Shown: positions 1-8,291, counted from the first letter of the stretch. The stretch is 35,664 nucleotides of DNA from DAOUAE01 sp034433795 (GCA_034433795.1 DAOUAE010000037.1:1-35664); one strand, 5' to 3'. The notes: generated by a model not told the origin, from the sequence alone. Translations and numbers: made by a program.

Positions 1-988
1 CCAGGAGACGGACGGCGGTGCGCCAGAGAATGTTCTCGCGGTCGGCCGCGCTCAACCCCGGCGCGGTGTGCACAAGGGCCAGCGGGTCCGCCGGGCCGAT
101 ATCGAAAGGATAGTCGCTGCCCACCATAATGTGGTCGCTGCCCAGGTCGCCGGCCAGCCAGGTCAGACCGTGGGGCAGGTAGACCAGATGGTCGACGAAG
201 AGGCGCCCGAGATAGGCGCTCGGCGGATGCTGGGCGGCGAAGGTGGTCGTCGTGATGGCCGAGAACCCGTGCTCGGCCCGCCCCCGTAGCCAGGGGAAAC
301 TGCCGCCCCCGTGGGCGAAGTAGGTCTTGAGACGCGGATGCCGGTCGTAGACTCCGCCGAAGATGAGCGATTCGATGGCCACGCAGGTCTCGGTGACCAT
401 GCCGATGAGGTTCCAGAGATAGTAGCGCTGGAGCCGCTCCCGCCCCAGGACCTGGTAGGGATGGACAAAAAGACAGGCATCTAGACTCTCGGCCGCCTCC
501 CAGAACGGCTCGAAGAAGGGGTCGTCCAGGTTCCGACCGCCGACGTTGGTGCCGATCATGGCCCCCCGAAACTCCGGCTGCCCCATCCGTCGCTCCAGCT
601 CGGCCACTGCCCGGTCGATCGCCTGCAGTGGGACCGTGGCCAGGGCGACGAACCGGTCCGGATGGGACCGGACGGCGGCGGCCAGAAAGTCGTTGGCCGC
701 CGTCGCCAGCTCAGCGGCCAGCCCGGCCTCGGCCCAGTAGCCCAGGGTCGGCGGCGCGACCGAGAGGACTGCCAGGCTGATCCCCCGCCGGTCCATCGCC
801 TGGAGCAGCCGCTCGACGGACCACAGGTCCTCGCTCAGCGGGTAGTCGAAGTCGCCGGGCGCCCGGATGTATTCGCGTCCGTCCGGCCGGCGGTAGAACT
901 CCACGCCCAACTGTGGGCCGTAGGACCGGGCGAAGGTGAAAAACGGCTCCGGAAAGAGGTGGCAGTGGACGTCGATGGCCGGGGTCAT
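1..988 (-). CDS. ACMSD-like amidohydrolase (amidohydrolase 2 family), C-terminus outside window
   Basis: The minus strand is open from an ATG at 988 to the window edge (329 codons), so the C-terminus is missing. The protein is a TIM-barrel metal hydrolase or decarboxylase of the amidohydrolase 2 family, which includes aminocarboxymuconate-semialdehyde decarboxylase. Visible metal-site elements are H8-x-H10 in VHCH, H176 in FVHPY, H226 in FAHGGG and D292 in GSDYPFD, in the family's usual order and spacing. The ATG overlaps the TGA of the upstream isomerase gene (ATGA, 985-988), which implies translational coupling. It is the last visible gene of the sugar operon. Family members act on cyclic or carboxylated carbon compounds; the real substrate cannot be read from the sequence. 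Family assignment is firm, function is open. Confidence 0.88.
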   Translation of the reverse strand, partial: MTPAIDVHCHLFPEPFFTFARSYGPQLGVEFYRRPDGREYIRAPGDFDYPLSEDLWSVERLLQAMDRRGISLAVLSVAPPTLGYWAEAGLAAELATAANDFLAAAVRSHPDRFVALATVPLQAIDRAVAELERRMGQPEFRGAMIGTNVGGRNLDDPFFEPFWEAAESLDACLFVHPYQVLGRERLQRYYLWNLIGMVTETCVAIESLIFGGVYDRHPRLKTYFAHGGGSFPWLRGRAEHGFSAITTTTFAAQHPPSAYLGRLFVDHLVYLPHGLTWLAGDLGSDHIMVGSDYPFDIGPADPLALVHTAPGLSAADRENILWRTAVRLL

Positions 989-1923
989 CGGACCTCCAGG
1001 GCGCGCGAGGCCGCCAGCGCGCGTCGGACGCCATCGAAGGCGATCTGACTGTCGCGGATCCGGTCGGGCTCTCCCCCATCCGGCGGCCGGGGATGCCAGT
1101 GGGTCTCCAGACTGAGCGTGCCCCGGTACCCGTCGCGGCGGAGGGCTGCGAAGATGGTCACCCAGTCGACCTCCCCCCGGCCCACCGGCTCCCAGGCGGT
1201 CAGCCCGGTCGTGGGATCGACCACGCGGGCGTCCTTGACGTGGAGGTGGCACAGGAACGGACGCACCGCCTCATACCCCTCGGGGTAGGGAACACCGCCC
1301 GAGACGTAATCGTTGGCCGGGTCCCACATGGCCCGCAGGGCCGGATGGGCGGTGGCGGCGATGATGCGGCCGGTGTGGTAGCCGGTGTTGGCCCAGCACG
1401 AGCGAACGTTCTCCAGCCCAAGGATCAACCCGGCCTCGGCCGCCTCCTGGGCGGCCAGGCGCAGCCCCGCCGCGATCGTGGCCAGGGTCGCCTCCGGGAG
1501 CTCGCCCCCCCGCGGGAGACGCGGGCTGGGATTGCCCAGCCCGACCATCCCCTCCCGCCGGAAGCCGTAGGTCCGCACAATCGGCGCCCCAAAGAGACGC
1601 GCCGCCCGGATCGAGGCCCGCAGGACCTGCAGCTCCTGGCGGAAGGCCGGGTCGTCGGCGATCTGCTCCGGCCGCAGATGGCCGATGAGCAGACCCTTCA
1701 GGAAGAGCGAGCCCACCGCGCAGACCCGCATCTCGTAGCGGTCGAGAAGCCGGCGGGCCTGGTCGAGTTCGGCCGCCGAGAGCTCGACGACCGGCTTCCC
1801 CCAGAAGGCCAGGAGTTCGACCTGGCGCACACCCATCTCCCGGATCGCCCGGAGCGCGGTCTCCAGGTCCGGGTGAACCTCATCGGTGCAGACAGCGAAG
1901 TTGGCGAGCAGCGGGTCCGTCAC
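985..1923 (-). CDS. Sugar phosphate isomerase/epimerase (xylose isomerase-like TIM barrel)
   Basis: This 312-residue protein belongs to the AP-endonuclease-2/xylose-isomerase-like TIM-barrel superfamily, which isomerises or epimerises sugars, keto-sugars and inosose-type compounds. The likely divalent-metal ligands are E171 in GLENVR, D201 in MWDPAND, H228 in CHLHVKD and E273 in LSLETHW, the E-D-H-E set expected for the fold. It overlaps the genes on both sides by 4 bases (ATGA at 1920-1923 and at 985-988), so it is tightly coupled to the oxidoreductase and amidohydrolase. An isomerase beside a Gfo/Idh/MocA dehydrogenase and a sugar ABC importer is a common arrangement for breakdown of unusual sugars or polyols. 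The substrate is unknown. Confidence 0.88.
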   Translation of the reverse strand: MTDPLLANFAVCTDEVHPDLETALRAIREMGVRQVELLAFWGKPVVELSAAELDQARRLLDRYEMRVCAVGSLFLKGLLIGHLRPEQIADDPAFRQELQVLRASIRAARLFGAPIVRTYGFRREGMVGLGNPSPRLPRGGELPEATLATIAAGLRLAAQEAAEAGLILGLENVRSCWANTGYHTGRIIAATAHPALRAMWDPANDYVSGGVPYPEGYEAVRPFLCHLHVKDARVVDPTTGLTAWEPVGRGEVDWVTIFAALRRDGYRGTLSLETHWHPRPPDGGEPDRIRDSQIAFDGVRRALAASRALEVR

Positions 1924-2888
1924 AGTCCTACCCTCACCGGTTGATGTGTTTCAGCAGCCCGGTTGGCCGCCATGACGACACGCTGGGTCTTGAGCGCATC
2001 CGCGTAGTCGGACAGGATCCCGGACCGGTCGCCGGTGCGGATGGCGTGCAGGAAGGCGGCGTTCTCCGCCAGGGCCGGGTCGTTCTCCAGCGGAATGCTC
2101 CGGACGCCGGCGGGCTCCTCGATCTCCAGACCCGACTCACGGAGCCGGTAGACGCGATGCTGGCACAGGAGGTCCAGACCGACCAGATAGCGGCGGTGGA
2201 GAAGGCAGGAGACCGCGTAGCTGGCGAGGGCGCCACTGGCGAAGCGCATAGTGACCGTGTAGACGTCCTCGTGGTCGAACCCCGGTTCATCGGGATAGCC
2301 ACGGCGGGCGTAAGCGGCCCAGACCTCCTCGACCTCGCCGAGGAGATAGCGGGCCAGGTCGAAGAGATGGATCGCCTGTTCGACCACCTGCCCGCCGGAG
2401 CGGGCCTTGAGCCGCCACCAGGCCTTCGCGGGGAGGCTGCTCAGGAAGTAGCCGAGGACCAGCCCGACGCGCTCGCCGGTGAGCGCTGCCCGCAGGACCT
2501 GGGTGTGGGAGAAGTAGCGCCAGTGGTAGCCCACCGCGGTGACGATCCCGGCGGCCTGCACCGCCCGGGCGATCGTCTCGGCCTTGGCCAGGTCGAGCGG
2601 AAGTGGCTTCTCGACGAAGAGGTGGATGCCCCGCGCGGCGGCCATCAGCTCCTGGTCGACATGGGCGTCGGGCGGCAGACAGATGTAGAGGGCGTCGAGA
2701 CGTTCGCGCTGGAGCATCTCGTAGGCGCTCAGGTAGACGCGGGCCCCGAACGGCGCGGCCGCCCGGGCGGCCGCCGCCTCCACCACGTCGCAGACCGCCA
2801 CCACCTCCGCCTGCTCGCGCAGCTGCTGCAGAGCGGTGAAATGCCGCCGGCTGATCGCCCCCGTGCCGATGAACCCGATACGGATCAT
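1920..2888 (-). CDS. Gfo/Idh/MocA family NAD(P)-dependent oxidoreductase
   Basis: This 322-residue protein starts with a Rossmann nucleotide-binding motif (G5-F-I-G8-T-G10) and carries the EKP signature at residues 93-95 (FVEKPLPLDL), whose lysine is catalytic in this family. The C-terminal half matches the family's substrate-binding alpha/beta domain, with GYHWRY after the Rossmann fold. Such enzymes oxidise or reduce sugars, inositols or sugar acids in the cytoplasm. The gene follows the transporter genes and its stop overlaps the start of the isomerase gene by 4 bases. The dehydrogenase and isomerase pair suggests oxidation and rearrangement of the imported sugar. The length is normal for the family and no key residue is missing. 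Confidence 0.92.
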   Translation of the reverse strand: MIRIGFIGTGAISRRHFTALQQLREQAEVVAVCDVVEAAAARAAAPFGARVYLSAYEMLQRERLDALYICLPPDAHVDQELMAAARGIHLFVEKPLPLDLAKAETIARAVQAAGIVTAVGYHWRYFSHTQVLRAALTGERVGLVLGYFLSSLPAKAWWRLKARSGGQVVEQAIHLFDLARYLLGEVEEVWAAYARRGYPDEPGFDHEDVYTVTMRFASGALASYAVSCLLHRRYLVGLDLLCQHRVYRLRESGLEIEEPAGVRSIPLENDPALAENAAFLHAIRTGDRSGILSDYADALKTQRVVMAANRAAETHQPVRVGL

Positions 2889-2910
2889 CTCCTCTCCCCA
2901 CCGAACGGTC

Positions 2911-3798
2911 TCAGCCCTTCAGGCCGGTCAGGACGATGCCCTGAATGAAGGCCCGCTGGGCGGCGAAGTAGATGGCGATGATGGGCAGGATCATCAGGGT
3001 GGACATCGCCATCATCAGATGCGTCGTGTCACGCCCGCCGGAGAGGGCGCCCTTGAGCATGGCGATGCCTATCGAGAGGGTCCAGTTCTCATAGTGATTC
3101 AGATAGAGCAGAGGGGCCAGGAAGTCGTTCCAGTGGTGCAGGAAACTGAAGATCGTCACCACCGTCAGGGCCGGGACCGAAAGCGGGGTGATGATCCGGG
3201 CGTAGATCGTGAGATACCCGGCCCCATCGATGAGGGCCGCGTCCTCCAGTTCGTTGGGGATCGTCAGAAAGAACTGCCGCAAAAGAAAGATATTAAAGGC
3301 CCCGCCGCCGAACCAGTAGGGGACAATAAGGGGCAGGAAGGTCCCGATCCAGCCCAGCTCCTTGAACATCACGTAGACCGGGATGAGGGTCACGGCGTAG
3401 GGCAGCATGATCGTGGTCAGAAGCAAACCGAAGACCAGGTCGCGGCCGGGGAAGCGCAGGCGGGCGAAACTGTAGGCGGCCAGCGAGGCCGTCAGCACCT
3501 GCCCCACCGTGGCCGGGACGGTGGCGATGAGGGTGTTGCGGGTGAAGCGCAGGAAGGGCTGGTCGATCAGCACTTCGAGGTAGTTCTGCCAGCGGACCGG
3601 GTTGGGGATGAACTGGGGCGGAATGACATAGATCTCATGCGGTGCCTTGAGCGACGAGGAGAGGAGCCAGAAGAAGGGAACCATCATCAGAAAGCCCCCA
3701 CCCCCCAGGACGGCGTGGGCGACGGCCTGGCGGAGAAGGCGCCGGAGGCGAACGCCGCGCCGGCTGAGGGGCTGAATCTGGACCGACGAGTGGAGCAT
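2911..3798 (-). CDS. Carbohydrate ABC transporter permease (MalG type)
   Basis: This 295-residue polytopic membrane protein is the second permease subunit of a CUT1-type sugar importer. It has about six hydrophobic segments and the EAA loop that contacts the ATPase (EDAALIDGAGY, followed by ITPLS). I chose the ATG at 3798 (MLHSSVQ) because GAGGTGA lies four bases upstream; the reading frame is open further upstream, but that part lies inside the partner permease gene and is its shadow. The preceding permease gene ends only two bases away. No ATPase gene is present in the visible operon, so the transporter probably uses a shared MsmK/UgpC-type ATPase encoded elsewhere, as is common for CUT1 systems. 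Confidence 0.92.
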   Translation of the reverse strand: MLHSSVQIQPLSRRGVRLRRLLRQAVAHAVLGGGGFLMMVPFFWLLSSSLKAPHEIYVIPPQFIPNPVRWQNYLEVLIDQPFLRFTRNTLIATVPATVGQVLTASLAAYSFARLRFPGRDLVFGLLLTTIMLPYAVTLIPVYVMFKELGWIGTFLPLIVPYWFGGGAFNIFLLRQFFLTIPNELEDAALIDGAGYLTIYARIITPLSVPALTVVTIFSFLHHWNDFLAPLLYLNHYENWTLSIGIAMLKGALSGGRDTTHLMMAMSTLMILPIIAIYFAAQRAFIQGIVLTGLKG

Positions 3799-3800
3799 CG

Positions 3801-4754
3801 TCACCTCCGCACCGCCTCGTAGTAGACCCAGCGGCCCTGGCTGCGGAAGACGAGCAGCGTCAACGTCAGGATGATGAGCAGCAGCACCCAGGCCATGGCC
3901 GAGGCGTAGCCCATCTTGAAATACTGGAAGGCGTTGCGGTAGAGATAGAGCACGTAAACCAGCGCAGCGTTCTCCGGACCAGCCGTCCCGATCTCGGTGG
4001 CCGGCGGGGTAAAGATGATGTAGACGATGGAGAAGACCTGGAACGTGCCGATGATGCCCATCACCAGGTTGAAGAAGATGATCGAGGAGGTCATCGGCAG
4101 CGTCACATGCCGGAACTTGTGCCACCAGGTCGCGCCGTCGACCTCGGCTGCCTCGTAGAGATGCTGGGGCACCCCCTGGAGACCGGCCAGGAAGATCAGC
4201 ACCGCGTTGCCCACTCCCCAGAGATGGACCAGGACCAGCGCCGGCACTGTCCAGTTCGGGTCGCTCAGCCAGGCTGGGGCTGGGAGACCCGCCAGCCGTA
4301 GGAAGAAGTTCACCGGTCCGAAGTCGCGGTTGAGCAGCCAGAGCCAGAGGACACCGTTGGCCGTGGCCGGGACGAGCGAGGGCAGGTACCAGAGGGTCCG
4401 GTAGAGGCTGATGCCCCGGACCCTCTGGTTCATGAGGAGGGCGACGAGGTAGGCCACGACCAGTGAGAGCGGGATCGCCAGGGCGCTGTAGTAGGCGGTC
4501 ACCGTCAGCGATTTAATGTACAGGCGGTCGGCGGTGAACAGGCGGACGTAGTTGGTCAGCCCGACCCATTTGGGTGGGGTGACGATGTCGTAGTTGGTGA
4601 AGCTGAAGTACAGCGAGGCCAGAACCGGTCCCAGCTGGAAGAAGAGCAGGCCCAGGACCGCGGGCAGGATGAACGCCCAGCCGATGAGGGCCTCCTGAAG
4701 ACGATAGCGCAACCCGGGACGGGAGCGACTCCCCACGCGAAGCACACTGATCAT
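3801..4754 (-). CDS. Carbohydrate ABC transporter permease (MalF type)
   Basis: This is the first permease subunit of the CUT1 sugar importer, with six or so membrane segments and an EAA loop (EAAEVDGATWW, then VTLPM). The open frame extends to 4814, but the ATG at 4754 (MISVLRV) has GAAGGAG about nine bases upstream, and the extra 20 residues are low-complexity, so 317 residues is the better reading. The cytoplasmic N-terminus, the first membrane helix (LIGWAFILPAVLGLLFF) and the following FTNYD segment are typical of the family. It lies between the solute-binding protein and the MalG-type permease, which it nearly touches. Substrate specificity is set by the binding protein and is not readable here. 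Confidence 0.92.
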   Translation of the reverse strand: MISVLRVGSRSRPGLRYRLQEALIGWAFILPAVLGLLFFQLGPVLASLYFSFTNYDIVTPPKWVGLTNYVRLFTADRLYIKSLTVTAYYSALAIPLSLVVAYLVALLMNQRVRGISLYRTLWYLPSLVPATANGVLWLWLLNRDFGPVNFFLRLAGLPAPAWLSDPNWTVPALVLVHLWGVGNAVLIFLAGLQGVPQHLYEAAEVDGATWWHKFRHVTLPMTSSIIFFNLVMGIIGTFQVFSIVYIIFTPPATEIGTAGPENAALVYVLYLYRNAFQYFKMGYASAMAWVLLLIILTLTLLVFRSQGRWVYYEAVRR

Positions 4755-4841
4755 GCCCGTCGGCTCCTTCGCGCGTCGCCTGGGCGGGGCGGACTGTGCG
4801 GCCGCCGGCCGCATCCATCCGTCCCGCCGTCTGGATACACG

Positions 4842-6266
4842 CTACTGCGTCGCCGGCTCGCCGGTGTCGATGATCCGCTGCAGGATCTCCTGGACCTCCT
4901 GGGCGATCTCCCGGTACGGCTTCTTGCCGCGGAGCACCGGGTCGTAGCGCGGGTTCCAGGCGTCGATCCAGTACTGGCGGTAGCCCAGGTAGAAGGAGTT
5001 CTGGTGCTGACCGGGCCAGCGGATGGTGTTGGGATCGAGCTCGTTGTAGAAGACCTCACGGTACTGCTTGGCCGGCGGCTGGGAGTCGTTGATAAAGGCC
5101 TCGATCAGGTCCTTGCGGGTCGGCTGGAGCAGCCCGCCCTTGAAGAGGATCGTCTGCCCCTCTTTGTCCAGCGAGACCCATTTCATCCACTGCCAGGCGG
5201 CGTCCTTGGCCTTGGACATCCGGGTCATCGACTGCCCGGAGTAGTGGCCGTAGGAGACCGGGATCTTCTGCATCGGGAAGGGGGCCACGCCCCAGTTGAT
5301 CTTGGCGTCGTTGGTCCGGCCCAGCATCCAGACGCCCTCTTCGGACATGGCCACGTTCCCGGCGGCGAACCCCACCGGGTTCGCCTGCTTGTACTCGGGG
5401 CTGGGCCCGACGAAATGCTTGACGCCCCAGTCGGCCAGTTTCTGGTAGCCCTCAATGGCCTCAGGCGAGGCCACCGTCACCTTCCCCTCCTTGTTGATGA
5501 TCTCCCCGCCCAGGGTGTAGATCCAGTGCTCGTGGCCGTGGAGGAGGGTCGGCGCGAAGCCGTACTGCTTGATCCGGGTCGGGTCGAAGCCGGGCTCGCC
5601 GGGGTGCTTGCCGTTCACGTCCAGGGTGAGCCTGGTCGCCAGCTGCAGCAGTTCGTCCCAGGTCAGGCGTTTCTTGGGGTCGGGCAGGGGCAGGCCCGCC
5701 TGGTTGAAGAGGTCGATGTTGAAGAAAAGCGCCATCGCCCCGGAGTCGAAGGGAACGGCGATCCGCCGGCCGTCGTAGACCATGGCGATCCACATCTCTT
5801 TGATGTGCTCGTCGGGGTTGAAGTCCCGCCGGAGATAGGGCTCCAGGTCCTCGATGATGCCCTTCTTCCAGCCCAGGCCCCCGGTGCGCAGGCTGGCGTC
5901 GAAGTAGACGTCGGGTGGGTTGCCGGCGGCGACCCCTAACTGGACCTTCTGGAAGTGGTCGCCGGTGGTGTGGTCGATCTCGACCTCGATCCGGGGGAAG
6001 GCCTTCTTGAACTCGGCCACCAGGGTCTGGGTGACCTTCAGAATAGCGTCGCCCCCGCGCGATTGGAACTTGATCCGGGCGGGTGGGGCGCTGACCGGGG
6101 CGGCGGCGGCCGGAGTGGGCGTGGGCGGGGCGGCGGGCTTCGGGGCCTCGGCCGGCGGGGCCGGAGTCGGTGTCGGGGAGGGCGGGCTGCAGGCGCTGAG
6201 CGCGGTCAGGACGCTCGCTCCCCCCAGGAGACGCAGGACCGCTCGCCGGGATATCTGCCGTACCAT
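4842..6266 (-). CDS. Extracellular sugar-binding lipoprotein of ABC importer (family 1 SBP)
   Basis: This 474-residue protein is the solute-binding component of the sugar importer. It starts with an SRRAVLRLLGG segment that resembles a twin-arginine signal, then a lipobox LSAC with C26 as the lipidated residue. A Pro/Ala/Thr-rich tether of about 35 residues follows, typical of lipoproteins in Chloroflexota and Gram-positive bacteria. The mature part has the family 1 pattern: TGDHFQKVQLGVAAGNPPDVYF near the N-terminus, and conserved GVWMLG and AKDAAWQWMKW segments. It lies ten bases after the lacI-type gene and before the permeases, with GGGGGAGAG ahead of the ATG. A possible second operator at 6281-6292 lies just upstream. 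Confidence 0.92.
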   Translation of the reverse strand: MVRQISRRAVLRLLGGASVLTALSACSPPSPTPTPAPPAEAPKPAAPPTPTPAAAAPVSAPPARIKFQSRGGDAILKVTQTLVAEFKKAFPRIEVEIDHTTGDHFQKVQLGVAAGNPPDVYFDASLRTGGLGWKKGIIEDLEPYLRRDFNPDEHIKEMWIAMVYDGRRIAVPFDSGAMALFFNIDLFNQAGLPLPDPKKRLTWDELLQLATRLTLDVNGKHPGEPGFDPTRIKQYGFAPTLLHGHEHWIYTLGGEIINKEGKVTVASPEAIEGYQKLADWGVKHFVGPSPEYKQANPVGFAAGNVAMSEEGVWMLGRTNDAKINWGVAPFPMQKIPVSYGHYSGQSMTRMSKAKDAAWQWMKWVSLDKEGQTILFKGGLLQPTRKDLIEAFINDSQPPAKQYREVFYNELDPNTIRWPGQHQNSFYLGYRQYWIDAWNPRYDPVLRGKKPYREIAQEVQEILQRIIDTGEPATQ

Positions 6267-6276
6267 CTCTCCCCCT

Positions 6277-7386
6277 TTAAAACAACGTTATGTGCGCCTC
6301 CGGACGCCCCAGGGACAGGGCGTCAGTCGTTGCCGGTCGGTCGCTCTGCCGGGCGCCCCCGCAGGATTCGCGGACCACCAGCCGTGTGGGGAACTCGACC
6401 TGGACCGGGGGAGTGGCGCGTTGCTGGATGAGGTCCAGCAGAATCGCCGTCGCCCGGGCGGCCATCTCCTCGATCGGCAGATGGACGGTCGTCAGGGCGG
6501 GCACGGTGTACTGGGCGAACTCGGCATCGTCGAAGCCCACCACGGCCAGGTCGTCGGGGACCCGCACCCCGCTCTCGCGGGCCGCGCGCAGGATCCCAAG
6601 GGCCAGGAGGTCGTTGGTGGCGAAGAGGGCGGTGGGCCGCTGGGAGGCCGGTCGGGCGAAGAGGGCGCGGGCGGTGTGGTAGGCCGCGTCTGTCCAGGGG
6701 GTGCCAGGGGCGATGATGGCTTCGGCCCGCCGTCCGCTGGCCGCGACGGTCTCCAGAAAGCCGGCGACCCGCAGCTGGTGGGCCTCGGAGGCGGTCTCCG
6801 GAGCCATAACCGCCAGCTGCTGGTGGCCCAGAGCCAGGAGGTGCTGGGCCACACGGCGGGCCGCCGCCCGGTTGTCGGCGTTGACCGCATTGTGGGGCGT
6901 CACCCGCTGAAAGACGACAAAGGGGAGAGGAGTCTCAAGGGTGTGCAGAAAGGCGTCGTCCTCGGGGGTGGTGTTGGTGACCAGCAGGCCATGATACCAG
7001 AGCGGTTCGCGCAGGCCGCGCAGGCGGTGGAGGTGGCCGGGCTGGTAGGTCTCCACCGTCAACTGGGTTTCGAGGCCGGCCTGGGCCAGCGCGGTCTGGA
7101 CGGTGCCCAGATGGTGCTGCATGCCCCGGATGATCCGGGAGATAAGCGAAAGACGGCTGTCGACCGGGTGGGCGATGGCCAGAACGATCAGCCGTCGGGC
7201 CGGGGTCTTGGCGCGCAGCCGCCGGGCGGCCAGGTGGGGCGTGTAGCCCAGCTCCCGGGCGGCCGCCAGCACCGCCTGGCGCGTGGCCTCCGAGATGCGG
7301 ACGCTGCTGGGGCGGCCGTTCAGGACCAGCGACACCGTGCTGACCGAGGTCCCGGCACGGCGGGCGATGTCGCGCAGACTGGCCAC
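6277..7386 (-). CDS. LacI/GalR family transcriptional regulator
   Basis: This 369-residue protein has the LacI helix-turn-helix at residues 3-23 (SLRDIARRAG, then STVSLVLNG), the hinge region (LAARRLRAKT) and a periplasmic-binding-protein-like sensor domain ending in the ALFATNDLLALGIL and VPDDLAVVGFDD signatures. It should bind a palindromic operator with a central CG as a dimer and respond to a sugar. It is the first gene of the operon that encodes the importer and catabolic enzymes. A promoter with a LacI-type palindrome at its start point lies directly upstream, so autorepression is likely. About 20 residues after the last family motif (SDRPATTDALSLG to the end) look like a non-conserved tail. 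Confidence 0.94.
   Translation of the reverse strand: MASLRDIARRAGTSVSTVSLVLNGRPSSVRISEATRQAVLAAARELGYTPHLAARRLRAKTPARRLIVLAIAHPVDSRLSLISRIIRGMQHHLGTVQTALAQAGLETQLTVETYQPGHLHRLRGLREPLWYHGLLVTNTTPEDDAFLHTLETPLPFVVFQRVTPHNAVNADNRAAARRVAQHLLALGHQQLAVMAPETASEAHQLRVAGFLETVAASGRRAEAIIAPGTPWTDAAYHTARALFARPASQRPTALFATNDLLALGILRAARESGVRVPDDLAVVGFDDAEFAQYTVPALTTVHLPIEEMAARATAILLDLIQQRATPPVQVEFPTRLVVRESCGGARQSDRPATTDALSLGRPEAHITLF
6281..6292. promoter_or_regulatory. Possible secondary LacI-type operator before the solute-binding protein gene
   Basis: A 12-base stretch centred on CG (AACAACGTTATG) has four of six symmetric pairs and shares the TAACGTT core, on the minus strand, with the main operator at 7417-7428. 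It lies in the last codons of the lacI-type gene, about 15 bases before the binding-protein start codon. It could allow repression of the transport genes separately from the repressor. The match is short and could be chance. Confidence 0.3.
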
Positions 7387-7416
7387 AGAGTGCTCCCGCT
7401 TTTGGAACGATATTGG

Positions 7417-7428
7417 TGTAACGTTTCA
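7417..7428. promoter_or_regulatory. LacI-type operator at the start point of the sugar operon
   Basis: The sequence TGTAACGTTTCA is a near-palindrome with a central CG and ten of twelve bases symmetric, the form bound by LacI/GalR regulators. It lies six bases downstream of the -10 element of the promoter at 7435-7463, covering the expected transcription start. A bound repressor there would block initiation. A looser inverted repeat (GGAACGATA at 7404-7412 against TAACGTTTC at 7419-7427) surrounds the same site. Confidence 0.7.
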
Positions 7429-7434
7429 GCAGCC

Positions 7435-7463
7435 AGTGTACGCCTCTCCGCGTCTGTTGTCAA
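7435..7463 (-). promoter_or_regulatory. Sigma-70-type promoter of the lacI-led sugar operon
   Basis: On the minus strand there is a perfect -35 TTGACA (7463-7458), a 17-base spacer and a -10 TACACT (7440-7435). Transcription would begin near 7428, about 40 bases before the ATG of the repressor gene at 7386. It is the best-matching consensus promoter in the window, which suits a strong promoter held off by a repressor. Confidence 0.75.
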
Positions 7464-7689
7464 GGGGGGCCCGCGATGGCGGTTGAGGCGGTCGAGGGCG
7501 GGAGAGCGCTCCGGGGCGGTCTCGGCGTTCGACCGGGCGCCCAGTCGCCCCGACACCGTGTCCGGCGGGCGCCTTCACCCGTTCGGCCCGGTGAAGCCCG
7601 GGAGCCGACTGGCGAGGATAGAGCCGATAGGTCTCTCGCTGTGCGGGCTATAATCCCGGTGAAGGGGATCGTCCTTAGACGGGCCGGTC

Positions 7690-8200
7690 CGTCTGAGACA
7701 GATCCGGGTGGACTACCGGCTCACGGGGTTTCTCGCCCGGGTTCTGTGCCGGAAGACCGGGCAGGCGGTGCCGGTGGTGGAGCGATGCCGGCTCATCACC
7801 ACGGCGATTCGGCAGAATCTGGCCCTGGCGGCCGGCTACCTCAAGCCCGGCGGGTCGTCCGGCCCCGGGCGCTGGGCGCGGTGGCGTGCGGCGGCCGGCT
7901 CTTTCTCAGCCGCCGGGCTTTCTGTCCCCATCGCCGGGACGAGCGCCCCTTCCGGGTGGACCGGATTCTGGCGAGAGAAAGCGCTCCCTGACCGGGACGG
8001 GGTGGCCGGCCGGGCGAGTCGCCGGTGGCCGGCGCCGGCTCCCGCGTCGGCCGCTTCGCCCCGATGGCGTAACTCCGGCCCGGCCAGACGGTCCGGCTCA
8101 CGGTCTCCCCGGGCAAGTGGATTCGGAGCCTGGAGGTCCTGAGCGAGCCCCCGACCGAGACGCCGGCCGAGGCCCCGCAGGGCCCGGACCGGCTGGCGGT
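7690..8200 (+). pseudogene. Decayed WYL-domain regulator gene (frameshifted)
   Basis: No intact gene spans this stretch, but two plus-strand frames join into a WYL-like domain. The first (about 7780-7850) reads ITTAIRQNLALAAGYLKPGG, like the start of a WYL domain. After a frame change near 7850 the next reads RVVRPRALGAVACGGRLF, then CPHRRDERPFRVDRILARE up to a stop at 7990, which is like the core and the conserved F-R-x-D-R-I end of WYL domains. A later segment (about 8070-8150; VRLTVSPGKWIRS) resembles the C-terminal extension of these regulators. No helix-turn-helix part is visible upstream. WYL proteins are ligand-sensing transcription regulators. I infer a dead remnant. The alignment is by eye, and coordinates are approximate. 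Confidence 0.5.
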
Positions 8201-8249
8201 GCGTAAGTACGCTCTGGCGGTGGCCCGGCACCGGCGCCCCCGAGGTCGC

Positions 8250-8291
8250 GCTCGCAGCCGCCAGTGCTCAAACCTGGTGGCGGCTGCGAGC
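8250..8291. repeat. Perfect 14-bp inverted repeat (hairpin) between the WYL relic and tRNA-Gln
   Basis: The arm at 8250-8263 (GCTCGCAGCCGCCA) is exactly complementary to 8278-8291, with a 14-base loop. No T-run follows on either strand, so it is not a standard intrinsic terminator. It may be a factor-assisted terminator, a protein site or a trace of a lost element. It lies between the WYL remnant and the tRNA terminator. Confidence 0.75.
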
